DNA from: Jiangella sp. DSM 45060 | GTDB lineage: Bacteria; Actinomycetota; Actinomycetes; Jiangellales; Jiangellaceae | DNA length: 64,000 nt | Reading direction: 5' to 3' | Assembly: GCF_900105175.1 (NCBI RefSeq) | Contig: NZ_LT629771.1 | Span: 5,226,501-5,290,500, forward strand | Shown here: piece by piece, positions 7,861 to 16,595 of the stretch | Numbering within the stretch: the first letter of the stretch is position 1 | How the letters are laid out: every line of letters begins with the position of its first letter | Translations under genes and position numbers: made by a program | The notes under the pieces: generated by a model | The model's input: only the letters and a program-made list of their open reading frames with translations | Database searches by the model: none | What the model was told of the DNA's origin: nothing

Positions 7861-9473
7861 CAATACCCCTTGATCTCGGGCCAGGCCAGCTCGACGCCGT
7901 CGGCGGCCAGCTCGTCCTGGAACGCGCCCAGCAGCTCGCCGGACTCGTGCACCTGCCCCGGCTCCAGCCCGCCGGCCAGGCAGTGCGCGGCCAGCGCACC
8001 GGCCACCTCGCCGACGTTCCACTCCACCGGGTGCAGCCGGTAGCAGCCGTTGGTGATGTGCGTCGTGCCGATGTTCTTGCCGGCCGGCAGCAGGTTGCGC
8101 ACCCGCTGCGGCAGCAGCGCGCCGAGCGGGATCTGGAACGGGCTGCTGGCGACGTCGATGTAGGTGTCGCCGCCGGTCGACGGGTGCAGGTCGATGCGGT
8201 ACATGCCGACGCCGACGGAGTCCGGGTACGCGACGGCCCCGGCGTCGCCGCGGACCGCCAGCGACAGGTCCTGCTCGACGACGCGCCGCCGCGGCAGGAT
8301 GCGCCGCGACTCACGGATGTACGGCGCCTTCGCCAGCCCGTCGGTGGTGCCCATGACGTCGCCGCGCAGCCGCAGCCCGGGCCAGCCGGTGCCGCCGTCG
8401 GGCCGCGGCGCCTCGGTCTGCAGCCAGTACAGCATCGACATCGACAGTTCGCGGGCGCCGGCGAGGTGCTTGTCGCGCTCCTCGTCGCTGACCCCGATCA
8501 GCGGGCCGGGCAGGTAGTCGATCATCGGCCAGTTGACGACGGTGACGTCGCTGTCGGCGAAGCCGGGCCGGAACACCGACCGCGCGACGATGCGCCGGAA
8601 CGCCCACAGCTCGCGGTCGCCGGGGTCCTTGGACTGGTCGGCCACGACCGGGCCGGTGTCGCCGTTGGGCAGGAACGCCCGCTCGAACGGCGTGAGCGTC
8701 CGCGGGTCCGGCGCACGCAGGCTGATCAGCGGGTTCGGCCACTTCGGCGGCTGGTACTCGCGCCAGGCGGCGTACCCGGCCGGCCGGTCGACGGTGTGGT
8801 CCTCGCCGGCGCGGTGGTCGACCGCGAACACCCACGAGAACGCCTGCATGTTGTCCGGCTGCGCCTCGTCCGGCGCGCTGGGCTCGCCGGTGTCGTGCCG
8901 CGACTCGAACCCGGTGACGTGCTCGGTGCCGGTGAGCGGCAGCAGGTCGCCCAGTTCGGTCGCGTCCAGGACGTAGGGGGCGCGCACCTCCAGCCGGTCG
9001 CCGTCCGGGCCCTCGACCACGACGGCGGTGACGCGGTCGCCGTCGACGCTCGCGGCCACCGGGCGGTGCCGGTACAGGACGCGCAGCCGGCCGGCCGCGA
9101 TCCACGGCGCCACCATCGCCTCCAGCACGGCGGCGCCCACTCGCGGCTCGTGGCAGAGGCGGCTCACCCGGCCCTGGCCGGGGTTGAGGTCGTGTGCCTC
9201 ACGGGCCCAGTCGGCCAGCGGGTACCAGGTGCGGTAGTAGGCCCGGATGTTCTCGCGCAGCTCGCGGTAGCTGCGGGTGCTGCCGAACCGCTCGATCCAG
9301 GTGTGCTCGTCCGGCGGGACGCCCTGGCTGGTCAGCTGGCCGCCGATCCAGTCGGTCTCCTCGGTGAGCAGGACGGACCTGCCTCGCCGCAGTGCCGCGA
9401 GGGCCGCGGCGACGCCGCCGAGCCCACCGCCCACCACGAGGATGTCGGTCGTCGTTGCCGTCTCACTGCTCAC
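7860..9473 (-). CDS. FAD-dependent oxidoreductase (FAD_oxidored family)
   Basis: A 537-residue flavoprotein. VVGGGLGGVAAALAALRRG at residues 12-30 is the dinucleotide-binding fold, followed by TEETDWIGGQLTSQG, typical of the FAD_oxidored group. The second FAD contact is near YVLDATELGDLL, and a conserved C-terminal stretch is GTTHITNGCYRLHPVEWNVGE. There is no signal peptide. Members often sit in carbohydrate-utilisation loci and are thought to oxidise sugars or sugar acids, though few are characterised. The GTG start overlaps the glycoside hydrolase stop (GTGA). Confidence 0.85.
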   Translation of the reverse strand: MSSETATTTDILVVGGGLGGVAAALAALRRGRSVLLTEETDWIGGQLTSQGVPPDEHTWIERFGSTRSYRELRENIRAYYRTWYPLADWAREAHDLNPGQGRVSRLCHEPRVGAAVLEAMVAPWIAAGRLRVLYRHRPVAASVDGDRVTAVVVEGPDGDRLEVRAPYVLDATELGDLLPLTGTEHVTGFESRHDTGEPSAPDEAQPDNMQAFSWVFAVDHRAGEDHTVDRPAGYAAWREYQPPKWPNPLISLRAPDPRTLTPFERAFLPNGDTGPVVADQSKDPGDRELWAFRRIVARSVFRPGFADSDVTVVNWPMIDYLPGPLIGVSDEERDKHLAGARELSMSMLYWLQTEAPRPDGGTGWPGLRLRGDVMGTTDGLAKAPYIRESRRILPRRRVVEQDLSLAVRGDAGAVAYPDSVGVGMYRIDLHPSTGGDTYIDVASSPFQIPLGALLPQRVRNLLPAGKNIGTTHITNGCYRLHPVEWNVGEVAGALAAHCLAGGLEPGQVHESGELLGAFQDELAADGVELAWPEIKGY

Positions 9474-11431
9474 GCGGGTGTTCCCTCTCTGACGAACTGG
9501 ACGTGCCGGGTGCCGCCGTCGACGGTGACGACTTCCGGCCCGCCGTGAATGCGGACGTCACCGCTGCCCGTGAGGACAGCGCTGACCTCGGTGGAGGTGC
9601 GCCGGTACGCGGTGACGACGACGCCCGGCGCGGCGTCGATCAGGACGACGCCGTCGAGCGTGACGACCAGCCGGTCGGCCGCCGTCACCGTCAGGCGTCC
9701 GTCGCCGAGCGGCAGGTTCGCCAGCTCGGCCGGCACGCCGGGGTGGGCGAAGCGCCAGCCGTCGGGCCGTGCCTCGGCCAGCTCGCCGAACGCCAGGTGG
9801 GCCAGCAGCCCGCCCCATGCCATCAGCCCGTCCGAGCGCTGCTGGAACCCGGTGAGGTCCTCGCCGTCGAAGGCCGGGTAGTTCTCCCGGACCGCGCTGT
9901 GCGTCTCCCACTCGGCGAGGAACAGCTCCAGCAGCGCGCCGCTGACCGCGCGGCTGTGGTCGCGCAGGTCGTAGCGGCGCAGCCCTTGGACGGCGAGGTA
10001 GGCCATCGGCGCCCAGATGCGGCCGCGCCAGTAGGTGGCGGCGAAGCCGGAGTCGTTGCGGGCGACGCTGGGCAGCGGCCGGTCGCCGCCGAGGACGTCC
10101 GGCGCGAGCAGCGCGTCGGCGATGCTCGCCGCCGTGGCCGCGTCCGGAAAGCCGCCGAGCAGCGGGTAGAGCAACGTCGGCGAGACGTGCGGGTCGTGGC
10201 TGCCGTCGGCGCGCAGGTTGCGGTACTGGCGGGCGGTGTCGTCCCAGAACAGCTTCGCGGCGGTGGCGCGCGCGTCCTCGGCCTCGGCCGTGAGCCGGGC
10301 GGCGGTCGCGTCGTCGCCGAGGATCCGCGCCATGGCCGCGAGTGCCTCGGCGTCGGCGACGTGCAGCGCGTTGAGGCCGGCGTCGGCGAGGTCCATGGTG
10401 TGCGTCGCGGGGTCGTACGCGGCCTCGTCGTACATGGGCGAGTCGTCCAGGCCGGACTCGCGCTTGGTGCGGTCGAGGGTGGCCGACTCCGGGTCGCCGT
10501 CGACCGGGTCGGAGCCCCACGCCAGCAGCCCGTGCGGACCCCGGCGGTGCGCCGGCCACCAGTCGTGCCAGGCCAGCAGACCCTCGTAGGTCGCTTCGAG
10601 GAGGCGCCGGTCGCGGGTCTCGTCGGACAGCCCGCCGGCGAGGTACGCCGACAGCACGGTCAGCGCGCCGACCGGCGGCTGCGACCGGTCCCAGGTGGTG
10701 CCGCGCTCGTCGCTGACGCGGTTCGGGATCATCCCGGCGGCGTCGGCGAACGGCAGGATCTGGGCCATGATGCCGCGCGCGTAGTCGCGGTCGACGACGC
10801 TCGCCACCAGCCCGGTGAAGAAGGTGTCCCAGGCGTGCAGCGCCCAGCTGCCGTAGAAGCCCTGCCGCTCGACGCTGACGAAGTCGCGTGAGGTCGGGGT
10901 GATGACGCGGTCGAGGTCCGGCGCGTGGATGGTGTTCCAGGTGACGGCGCGGGTCAGCGCGTCGGCGGCGTCGCGGTACCAGCCGCCCGACGTGGGCCGC
11001 GCGGCGTCGGCGGCGGCGCGGCGTTGCTCGAGCACGGCGCCCGTGTCGTGCACCGTGGCCGCGGAGTCCGTCGGGGCGACGAGGACGTCGTCGCCGTCGC
11101 GGTCCAGCCGCCAGCCGGTCGCGTCCGGCCACTCGACGACGACGGTCCCCGCGGACTCGGCCCGCACGTACAGCTCGTCGCCCGGCCCGCCGGCCATCGT
11201 CAGCCGCAGCTCGACGCCGCCGGACTCGACCGTGACCTCGGCGAACGAGCCGTCGACGGTGTGGTGACCGAGCCGGACCAGCCCGTTGCGCCAGGTGAAG
11301 CCGTCCAGCACGGGCGCCCCGGCGGCGTCGCGCAGGCCGAACCGGACCCACAGCCCGGACGGCAGGTGCGTCATGCCGGTGTGGGTGCGGACGTCCCAGG
11401 TGTTCCAGCCGCGCGGTTCGGGGACGGTCAT
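9470..11431 (-). CDS. (alpha/alpha)6-barrel glycoside hydrolase, GH63/MGH1-like
   Basis: A 653-residue protein without signal peptide. Residues about 1-170 are a beta-rich N-terminal domain. Residues about 190-580 form the toroid, with RQGFYGSWALHAWDTFF, MIPNRVSDERGTTWDRSQPP, RESGLDDSPMYD (probable catalytic acid region), YWRGRIWAPMAYLA and RENYPAFDG (probable catalytic base region). A small beta domain ends the protein. GH63-like enzymes cleave alpha-linked glucosides or related glycosides. Being cytosolic, it should act on the oligosaccharide or glycoside brought in by the neighbouring ABC importer. ATG overlaps the ATPase stop (ATGA). Confidence 0.82.
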   Translation of the reverse strand: MTVPEPRGWNTWDVRTHTGMTHLPSGLWVRFGLRDAAGAPVLDGFTWRNGLVRLGHHTVDGSFAEVTVESGGVELRLTMAGGPGDELYVRAESAGTVVVEWPDATGWRLDRDGDDVLVAPTDSAATVHDTGAVLEQRRAAADAARPTSGGWYRDAADALTRAVTWNTIHAPDLDRVITPTSRDFVSVERQGFYGSWALHAWDTFFTGLVASVVDRDYARGIMAQILPFADAAGMIPNRVSDERGTTWDRSQPPVGALTVLSAYLAGGLSDETRDRRLLEATYEGLLAWHDWWPAHRRGPHGLLAWGSDPVDGDPESATLDRTKRESGLDDSPMYDEAAYDPATHTMDLADAGLNALHVADAEALAAMARILGDDATAARLTAEAEDARATAAKLFWDDTARQYRNLRADGSHDPHVSPTLLYPLLGGFPDAATAASIADALLAPDVLGGDRPLPSVARNDSGFAATYWRGRIWAPMAYLAVQGLRRYDLRDHSRAVSGALLELFLAEWETHSAVRENYPAFDGEDLTGFQQRSDGLMAWGGLLAHLAFGELAEARPDGWRFAHPGVPAELANLPLGDGRLTVTAADRLVVTLDGVVLIDAAPGVVVTAYRRTSTEVSAVLTGSGDVRIHGGPEVVTVDGGTRHVQFVREGTPA

Positions 11432-12216
11432 GCCGTCACCGCCGGTCCGGCGTCGTCGAGGTCGAGGGCGGCGTCCAGCAGCGCGCGGGTGTACTCGTGC
11501 TTCGGCGCCGCCAGCACCTCGGTGGCCGGGCCCTCCTCGACGATCTCGCCGCGGCGCATGACGGCGACGCGGTCGGCGATCTGGTGCACGACCCCGAGGT
11601 CGTGCGAGATGAACAGCATGGCCAGGTGGTGCGTGCGGCGCAGGTCCACCAGCAGCCGCAGGATCTGCGCCTGCACGCTGACGTCCAGCGCCGACACCGC
11701 CTCGTCGCAGACCAGCAGCCGGGGCTTGACGGCCAGCGCGCGGGCGATGCTGACCCGCTGGCACTGCCCGCCGGACAGGTCGCCGGGCCGCCGCGACGCG
11801 ACGTCGGCGTCCAGGCCGACGTCGGCGAGCAGCGCGTGCAGGGCGGCGGTGCGGTCGCCGTCCGGCGCCGCCGACGGGTGCGTGCGCCAGGCCTCGCCGA
11901 TGATCGCGGCGATGCTCATGCGCGGGTTCAGCGACGACCGCGGGTCCTGGAACACCATCTGCACGGCGCGCTGCAGCTCGGCCGGGCGGCGCCCGACCCG
12001 CTCCAGCGGCCGGCCCTCGAACGTGACGGTGCCCGCGTCGGGCCGCTGCAGCCCGGCGACGCAGCGCGCGACGGTGGTCTTGCCCGACCCCGACTCGCCG
12101 ACCAGCCCGACGGTCTCCTCGGCGGCGACGTCCAGGCTGACGCCGTCGACGGCCACGAACGGGTCGCGCCGGCGGCCGAACGTCACCCGCAGGTCGCGGA
12201 TCTCCAGCAGCGTCAC
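11428..12216 (-). CDS. Peptide/oligosaccharide ABC transporter ATPase, DppF-like
   Basis: This 262-residue nucleotide-binding subunit has Walker A GESGSGKT, Q-loop MVFQDPRSSLNP, signature LSGGQCQR, Walker B LLVCDEAVSALD and an H-loop in SHDLGVVH. It belongs to the Dpp/Opp/nickel class but lacks the long C-terminal oligopeptide extension seen in its partner. It works as a dimer with the DppD-like ATPase to power the importer. The GTG start overlaps the previous stop (GTGA). Confidence 0.93.
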   Translation of the reverse strand: MTLLEIRDLRVTFGRRRDPFVAVDGVSLDVAAEETVGLVGESGSGKTTVARCVAGLQRPDAGTVTFEGRPLERVGRRPAELQRAVQMVFQDPRSSLNPRMSIAAIIGEAWRTHPSAAPDGDRTAALHALLADVGLDADVASRRPGDLSGGQCQRVSIARALAVKPRLLVCDEAVSALDVSVQAQILRLLVDLRRTHHLAMLFISHDLGVVHQIADRVAVMRRGEIVEEGPATEVLAAPKHEYTRALLDAALDLDDAGPAVTA

Positions 12217-13232
12217 GCGGCGAGCACCTCCTCGGCGAAGTGACAGGCGGCGGCCCGGCCGGGCGCGACCTCACGGACCGCCGGGACCTCGGTGCGGCAG
12301 CGATCGCGGGCGATCGGGCAGCGCGGGTGGAACGGGCAGCCGGCCGGCCGGTTCGCCGGGGTGGCCGGCGCGCCGGGCAGCGGGTCGGCCAGCGCGGTCT
12401 TCGTCCGGACCGCCGGCACGCTGCGGACCAGCGCCTTCGTGTACGGATGGGCCGGACGGCGCAGCACGACGGGCGCCGGGCCGCGTTCGGCGACCCGCCC
12501 GGCGTACATGACGACGACCTCCGAGGCGACGTTCGCGACCACGCGCAGGTCGTGGCTGACCAGCAGCACCGACAGCCCCTCGTCCTGCTGGATCGTCTGG
12601 AGCAGGGTCAGGATGCGGGCCTGGACGGTGACGTCGAGCGCCGTCGTCGGCTCGTCGGCCAGCAGCAGCGACGGGCTGCCGGCCAGGGCCAGCGCGATCA
12701 TCGCCCGTTGCCGAAGGCCACCGGAGAACTCGTGCGGGTAGCGGTTCGCCCGCTCGGCCGGGTCCGGCACACCGGCGCGGTCCAGCAGCTCGACCACCCG
12801 CCGGCGCACCTCGGCCCGTCCGATGCCGTCGCGGCGCAGGATCTCGCCGACCTGGCGGCCGATCCGCTGCGTCGGATTCAGCGCGGCCAGCGGGTCCTGG
12901 AAGATCATCGAGATCTCGTGGCCACGGGCCTTCCGGCGGCGGGCGCCGTCGGCGTGCAGCAGGTCCTCGCCCCGCCACAGCAGCCGGCCGCCGGTGCGGG
13001 CGCCGTCCGGCAGCAGCCCGATGATCGCGTTGGCGGTCATCGTCTTGCCGCTGCCGGACTCCCCGATCAGGCCGACCGTGGTGCCGGCCGGCACGTCGAA
13101 CGACACGCCGTCGACCACCCGCACGTCGCCCCGCGTCCCCGGCAGGTCGACGGTCAGCCCGTCGACGCGCAGCAACGCCTCGTGCCGGGCCACCGGGGCG
13201 CCTCCGGATCGCGCCGTCCGCACCTCGCTCAC
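12213..13232 (-). CDS. Peptide/oligosaccharide ABC transporter ATPase, DppD-like
   Basis: This 339-residue ATPase has Walker A GESGSGKT, Q-loop MIFQDPLAALNP, signature FSGGLRQR, Walker B LLLADEPTTALD and H-loop SHDLRVVA. The C-terminal oligo_HPY extension carries CPFHPRCP plus further cysteines (DRCRTEVP, ACHF), the iron-sulfur-cluster-like Cys pattern common in DppD/OppD. It pairs with the DppF-like protein. GTG start, coupled to the solute-binding protein stop. Confidence 0.93.
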   Translation of the reverse strand: MSEVRTARSGGAPVARHEALLRVDGLTVDLPGTRGDVRVVDGVSFDVPAGTTVGLIGESGSGKTMTANAIIGLLPDGARTGGRLLWRGEDLLHADGARRRKARGHEISMIFQDPLAALNPTQRIGRQVGEILRRDGIGRAEVRRRVVELLDRAGVPDPAERANRYPHEFSGGLRQRAMIALALAGSPSLLLADEPTTALDVTVQARILTLLQTIQQDEGLSVLLVSHDLRVVANVASEVVVMYAGRVAERGPAPVVLRRPAHPYTKALVRSVPAVRTKTALADPLPGAPATPANRPAGCPFHPRCPIARDRCRTEVPAVREVAPGRAAACHFAEEVLAA

Positions 13233-14773
13233 GAGCCCGAGACCGTCACCGTCGAGAAGTCGGGCAGGCCGCTCGGGTCGGGGGTGAAGCCCTCGAGGTC
13301 GCTGTTCCAGGCGTAGGCCAGGCTGACCGCCATCGGGTACATGCCCACGGCGTCGCGCCAGATGATCTCACTGGCCTGGCCGTACAGGTCGGTCCGCTCG
13401 GCCTCGTCGCTGGTGGCGCTGGCGGCGGCGAGCAGCGCGTCCAGCTCCGGGTTGCAGTAGCCGTTGCGACCGGCCGCGCAGGTGTAGAGGCGGCCGAGGT
13501 TGCTGGCCGCGTCGTACGTCGGGGTGGCCAACTGCTGGAAGTTGACGTCCCAGTTCAGCGCCAGCAGGTCCTCGGTGAAGACTGCCTGCTCCTTCTCCAG
13601 CGGCTCGACGGTCACGCCGATCTCGGCGAGGTCGGACACGACGGCCTGGACGAACGGGCGGAACTCGGCGTTGGCGAACTGCAGCCGCAGCGTCTGCGAG
13701 AAGTCGAACCCGGCCGCCGTCAGCGCCGCCTGGGCCGCCTCGGGGTCGTGGCCGACCGGCTCCTGCGGCGCGTAGCCGAGCACCAGCGGCGACACCGGCG
13801 CGTCGGCCAGCGCCCCGGTCTCCGGGTACAGCGTGGAGATGATCGTCTCGAAGTCGACCGCCTGCCAGAGCGCCCGCCGCACTTCCGGCGTCGTCAGCGC
13901 CGGGATCGAGGAGTTGAACCACATCGTGTACACGGCGGTGCTCTGCACCGTCTCGACCGTGAGGGTGTCCTCGCCCTGCAGCGCGCCGAGCTGGTCGTCC
14001 GGGATGCCCCAGACGACGTCGACCTCGCCGGTGCGCAGCGCGGTGAGGCGCGCCGACAGCTCCGGGATGTTGCGGACGGTGACGGTGTCGACCTGCGGCA
14101 CGTCGCCCCAGTAGTTCTCGTTCGGCACCAGCTCGAGCGAGTCGCCCGGGGTGAACGCGCCGACGGTGAACGGGCCGGAGCCGACCGGCGCGTTGAAGAA
14201 CGCGGTGTCGTCGGGCGCCACGCCGGCCGGGATGACGTAGAAGATGAGCAGCTTGCCCGGGACGGCGGCGTCGGGCGCCGGCGACGTGATGGTCACCTCG
14301 GTGTCCGATGCGGCGGTCATCGTGTACTCGGGGAAGTTGCCGGCGTTGGGGCCGTCCAGCGCGATCATCCGGTCGAACGACGCCACGACGTCCTCGGCCG
14401 TCACCGGCTCGCCGTCGCTGAACGTGGCGTCGTCGCGCAGGGTGAACGTCCACTGCGTGACGTCCTCGTTCGCGGTCCACTCCGCGGCGAGGTCGCCGAC
14501 CAGCGAGCCGTCGGCGGACGGGCGGACCAGCCGGCTGAAGACCGCCTGGCCGGCGAACTGGGTGCCGGTCGAGGCGCCCTGGGCGCCGTGCGGGTCGAGG
14601 CTCTCGATCGGGTACGTGCCGGCCGCGACGACGTCGCCGCCGGTCGCCTCGCCGGAGTTGCCCGCGTCGGAGGTGTCGTCACCGCCGCCGGACGTCGTCG
14701 AACAGGCCGCGAGCAGCAGCGCTGCGGCCGCGGCGACGGTCGTCGCGAGACGGCGGCCCCTGGATCGGGTCAT
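13229..14773 (-). CDS. ABC transporter solute-binding lipoprotein, family 5
   Basis: A 514-residue SBP_bac_5 protein. The signal peptide ends in a lipobox LLLAAC (Cys24), so it is lipid-anchored outside the membrane. The mature part shows the family features YPIESLDPH, WTFTLRDDATFSDGEPVTAEDVV and PVGSGPF. Family 5 proteins bind peptides, nickel or, in many actinobacteria and thermophiles, oligosaccharides; the neighbouring glycoside genes favour a sugar ligand. The frame is open upstream, but ATG 14773 follows AAGGAG and begins the signal peptide. It is placed unusually between the permease and ATPase genes. Confidence 0.92.
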   Translation of the reverse strand: MTRSRGRRLATTVAAAAALLLAACSTTSGGGDDTSDAGNSGEATGGDVVAAGTYPIESLDPHGAQGASTGTQFAGQAVFSRLVRPSADGSLVGDLAAEWTANEDVTQWTFTLRDDATFSDGEPVTAEDVVASFDRMIALDGPNAGNFPEYTMTAASDTEVTITSPAPDAAVPGKLLIFYVIPAGVAPDDTAFFNAPVGSGPFTVGAFTPGDSLELVPNENYWGDVPQVDTVTVRNIPELSARLTALRTGEVDVVWGIPDDQLGALQGEDTLTVETVQSTAVYTMWFNSSIPALTTPEVRRALWQAVDFETIISTLYPETGALADAPVSPLVLGYAPQEPVGHDPEAAQAALTAAGFDFSQTLRLQFANAEFRPFVQAVVSDLAEIGVTVEPLEKEQAVFTEDLLALNWDVNFQQLATPTYDAASNLGRLYTCAAGRNGYCNPELDALLAAASATSDEAERTDLYGQASEIIWRDAVGMYPMAVSLAYAWNSDLEGFTPDPSGLPDFSTVTVSGS

Positions 14774-14793
14774 GGGATGGCTCCTTCGTGTGC

Positions 14794-15669
14794 CTAGGGG
14801 TCGCGGCGGCCGCGCCCGTACCGGGCGGTCAGCTGGTCGCCGAGGATCCCGACGTTGATGATCAGCAGGGACAGCGCGATGCCGGGGAGGGTGGAGATCC
14901 ACCACGCCGTCTCGAGGTAGGACTTGCCGTTCGCGATGGTCTGGCCCCAAGACACCGTCGACGAGGGCAGGCCGATGCCGAGGAAGCTCAGGCCCGCCTC
15001 GGCCAGGACGACCAGGGCGAACTCCAGCGTCGCCAGCGCGACGATCGGCCCGGCGGTGAACGGGAGGATGTGCCGCCACAGGATGGCGCGCTGCGGCACG
15101 CCGAGCACCCGGGCCGCGTCGACCCAGGCCCGTTCCCGCAACGACAGGGCCACGCTGCGGGTGACCCGGGCGAACGAGATCCACGCGGTGGCCGACAGCG
15201 CGACCACCACCAGCAGGACGCTGCGCTGGAAGGCCCCGGCGATGACGATGGCGAGCAGGATCGCCGGGAACGCCAGCAGCACGTCGAAGATGCGGGCCAG
15301 GACGGCGTCCAGCCAGCCGCGGGCGTACCCGGCGACGGCGCCGAGCAGCAGTCCGACGACGCTCGAGATGCCCACCGTCGCGACGCCGATGAGCACCGAC
15401 GTGCGGGCGCCGTAGACGATCTGGGCCAGGACGTCGCGGCCGAGGTCGTCGGTGCCGAGCCAGGCCGTGCCGCCGTCGGCCGTCGTCGAGCCCGGCGCGA
15501 GCAGCCGGTCCTCCAACGGCGTGTGCACGGGGTCGTAGTCGAGCAGCAGCGGCCCGATCAGCCCGACCAGCACGTAGATCGCGATGACGACGTACGGGAT
15601 CTTCCCGAGCCAGCCGCCGCGGCGCCTGGTCCTGGCGAGCGGCGTGTCCAGGGTGACGGCGGCGGTCAC
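14794..15669 (-). CDS. ABC transporter permease, DppC-like
   Basis: This 291-residue membrane protein has an N-terminal transmembrane helix (IPYVVIAIYVLVGLIGPLLL), a periplasmic loop with TAWLGTDDLGRDVL, then the BPD_transp_1 core. The EAA motif region is AWVDAARVLGVPQRAILWRHILP. GTG at 15669 is chosen because it overlaps the DppB stop (GTGA) and gives the normal DppC length. Confidence 0.92.
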   Translation of the reverse strand: MTAAVTLDTPLARTRRRGGWLGKIPYVVIAIYVLVGLIGPLLLDYDPVHTPLEDRLLAPGSTTADGGTAWLGTDDLGRDVLAQIVYGARTSVLIGVATVGISSVVGLLLGAVAGYARGWLDAVLARIFDVLLAFPAILLAIVIAGAFQRSVLLVVVALSATAWISFARVTRSVALSLRERAWVDAARVLGVPQRAILWRHILPFTAGPIVALATLEFALVVLAEAGLSFLGIGLPSSTVSWGQTIANGKSYLETAWWISTLPGIALSLLIINVGILGDQLTARYGRGRRDP

Positions 15670-16595
15670 GACGCCCCCTCCATGCGGATGCGCGGATCGA
15701 GCTGGGTGTACAGCAGGTCCGCGACCAGGTTGAGCACCATGACGATGCCGGCGATCAGCAGCGTCACGGCCTGGACGACGGCGTAGTCGCGGTTGGCGAC
15801 CGCGTCGACCACGAGCGACCCGAGGCCGGGCCAGGCGAACACGTTCTCGACGATGACCGCGCCGCCCATCAGCGCGCCCATCTGCAGGCCGACCACCGTC
15901 ACGACCGGGATCAGCGAATTGCGCAGGGCGTGGCCGAGCAGCACCTGCGGCTCCGTCAGCCCCTTGGACCGCGCGGTCTGCACGTACGGCTCGCGCATCG
16001 ACTCTGCGACGGAGCTGCGGGTCAGCCGGGCGACGATGGCCGTGAACGGCAGCGCCAGCGTGATGGCCGGCAGCACCATGTGCTGCGGCGTGCCGACGCC
16101 GGCGCTGGGCAGCAGCCGCAGCCCGAGCGCGAACACCAGGATCAGCATGATGCCGACCCAGAACGTCGGGAAGGACTGCAGCGCGATGGTGGCCGCCGAC
16201 ACGACGCGGTCGACGACGCCTCCCGGCCGGCCGCCGGCCATCAGGCCGAGCGTCAGGCCGACGACGACGGCGATCGCGGTGGCCGCGAGGGTCAGCTCGA
16301 TGGTGGCCGGGAGCCGGTCGAAGACCGCCTCCATCGCCGGCCGGCCGAGCCGGTGCGAGTCGCCGAAGTCGAGCCGTGCCGCGTCGCCGAGGAAGCTCAG
16401 GTACTGCGCGAACATCGACCGGTCCAGGCCGAGGGTCTCGTGCAGCCGGGCGATCTGCTCCGGGTCGGCGTCCGGGCCGAGCATGACGGTGGCCGGGTCG
16501 CCCGGCGCGACGCGCACGATGACGAAGATCAGCGAGGCGGCGCCCCACATCACGAAGAGGCCGATGAGCAGGCGGCGGAGGACGATCTTGATCAT
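15666..16595 (-). CDS. ABC transporter permease, DppB-like
   Basis: This 309-residue permease begins MIKIVLRRLLIGLFVMWGAASLIFVIVRVAPGDP, the typical DppB first helix. Five more hydrophobic segments and the EAA-type loop YVQTARSKGLTEPQVLLGHALRNSL follow. It forms the import channel with the DppC-like protein. ATG 16595 overlaps the stop of the lacI-type gene (ATGA), so regulator and transporter share one message. Confidence 0.92.
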   Translation of the reverse strand: MIKIVLRRLLIGLFVMWGAASLIFVIVRVAPGDPATVMLGPDADPEQIARLHETLGLDRSMFAQYLSFLGDAARLDFGDSHRLGRPAMEAVFDRLPATIELTLAATAIAVVVGLTLGLMAGGRPGGVVDRVVSAATIALQSFPTFWVGIMLILVFALGLRLLPSAGVGTPQHMVLPAITLALPFTAIVARLTRSSVAESMREPYVQTARSKGLTEPQVLLGHALRNSLIPVVTVVGLQMGALMGGAVIVENVFAWPGLGSLVVDAVANRDYAVVQAVTLLIAGIVMVLNLVADLLYTQLDPRIRMEGAS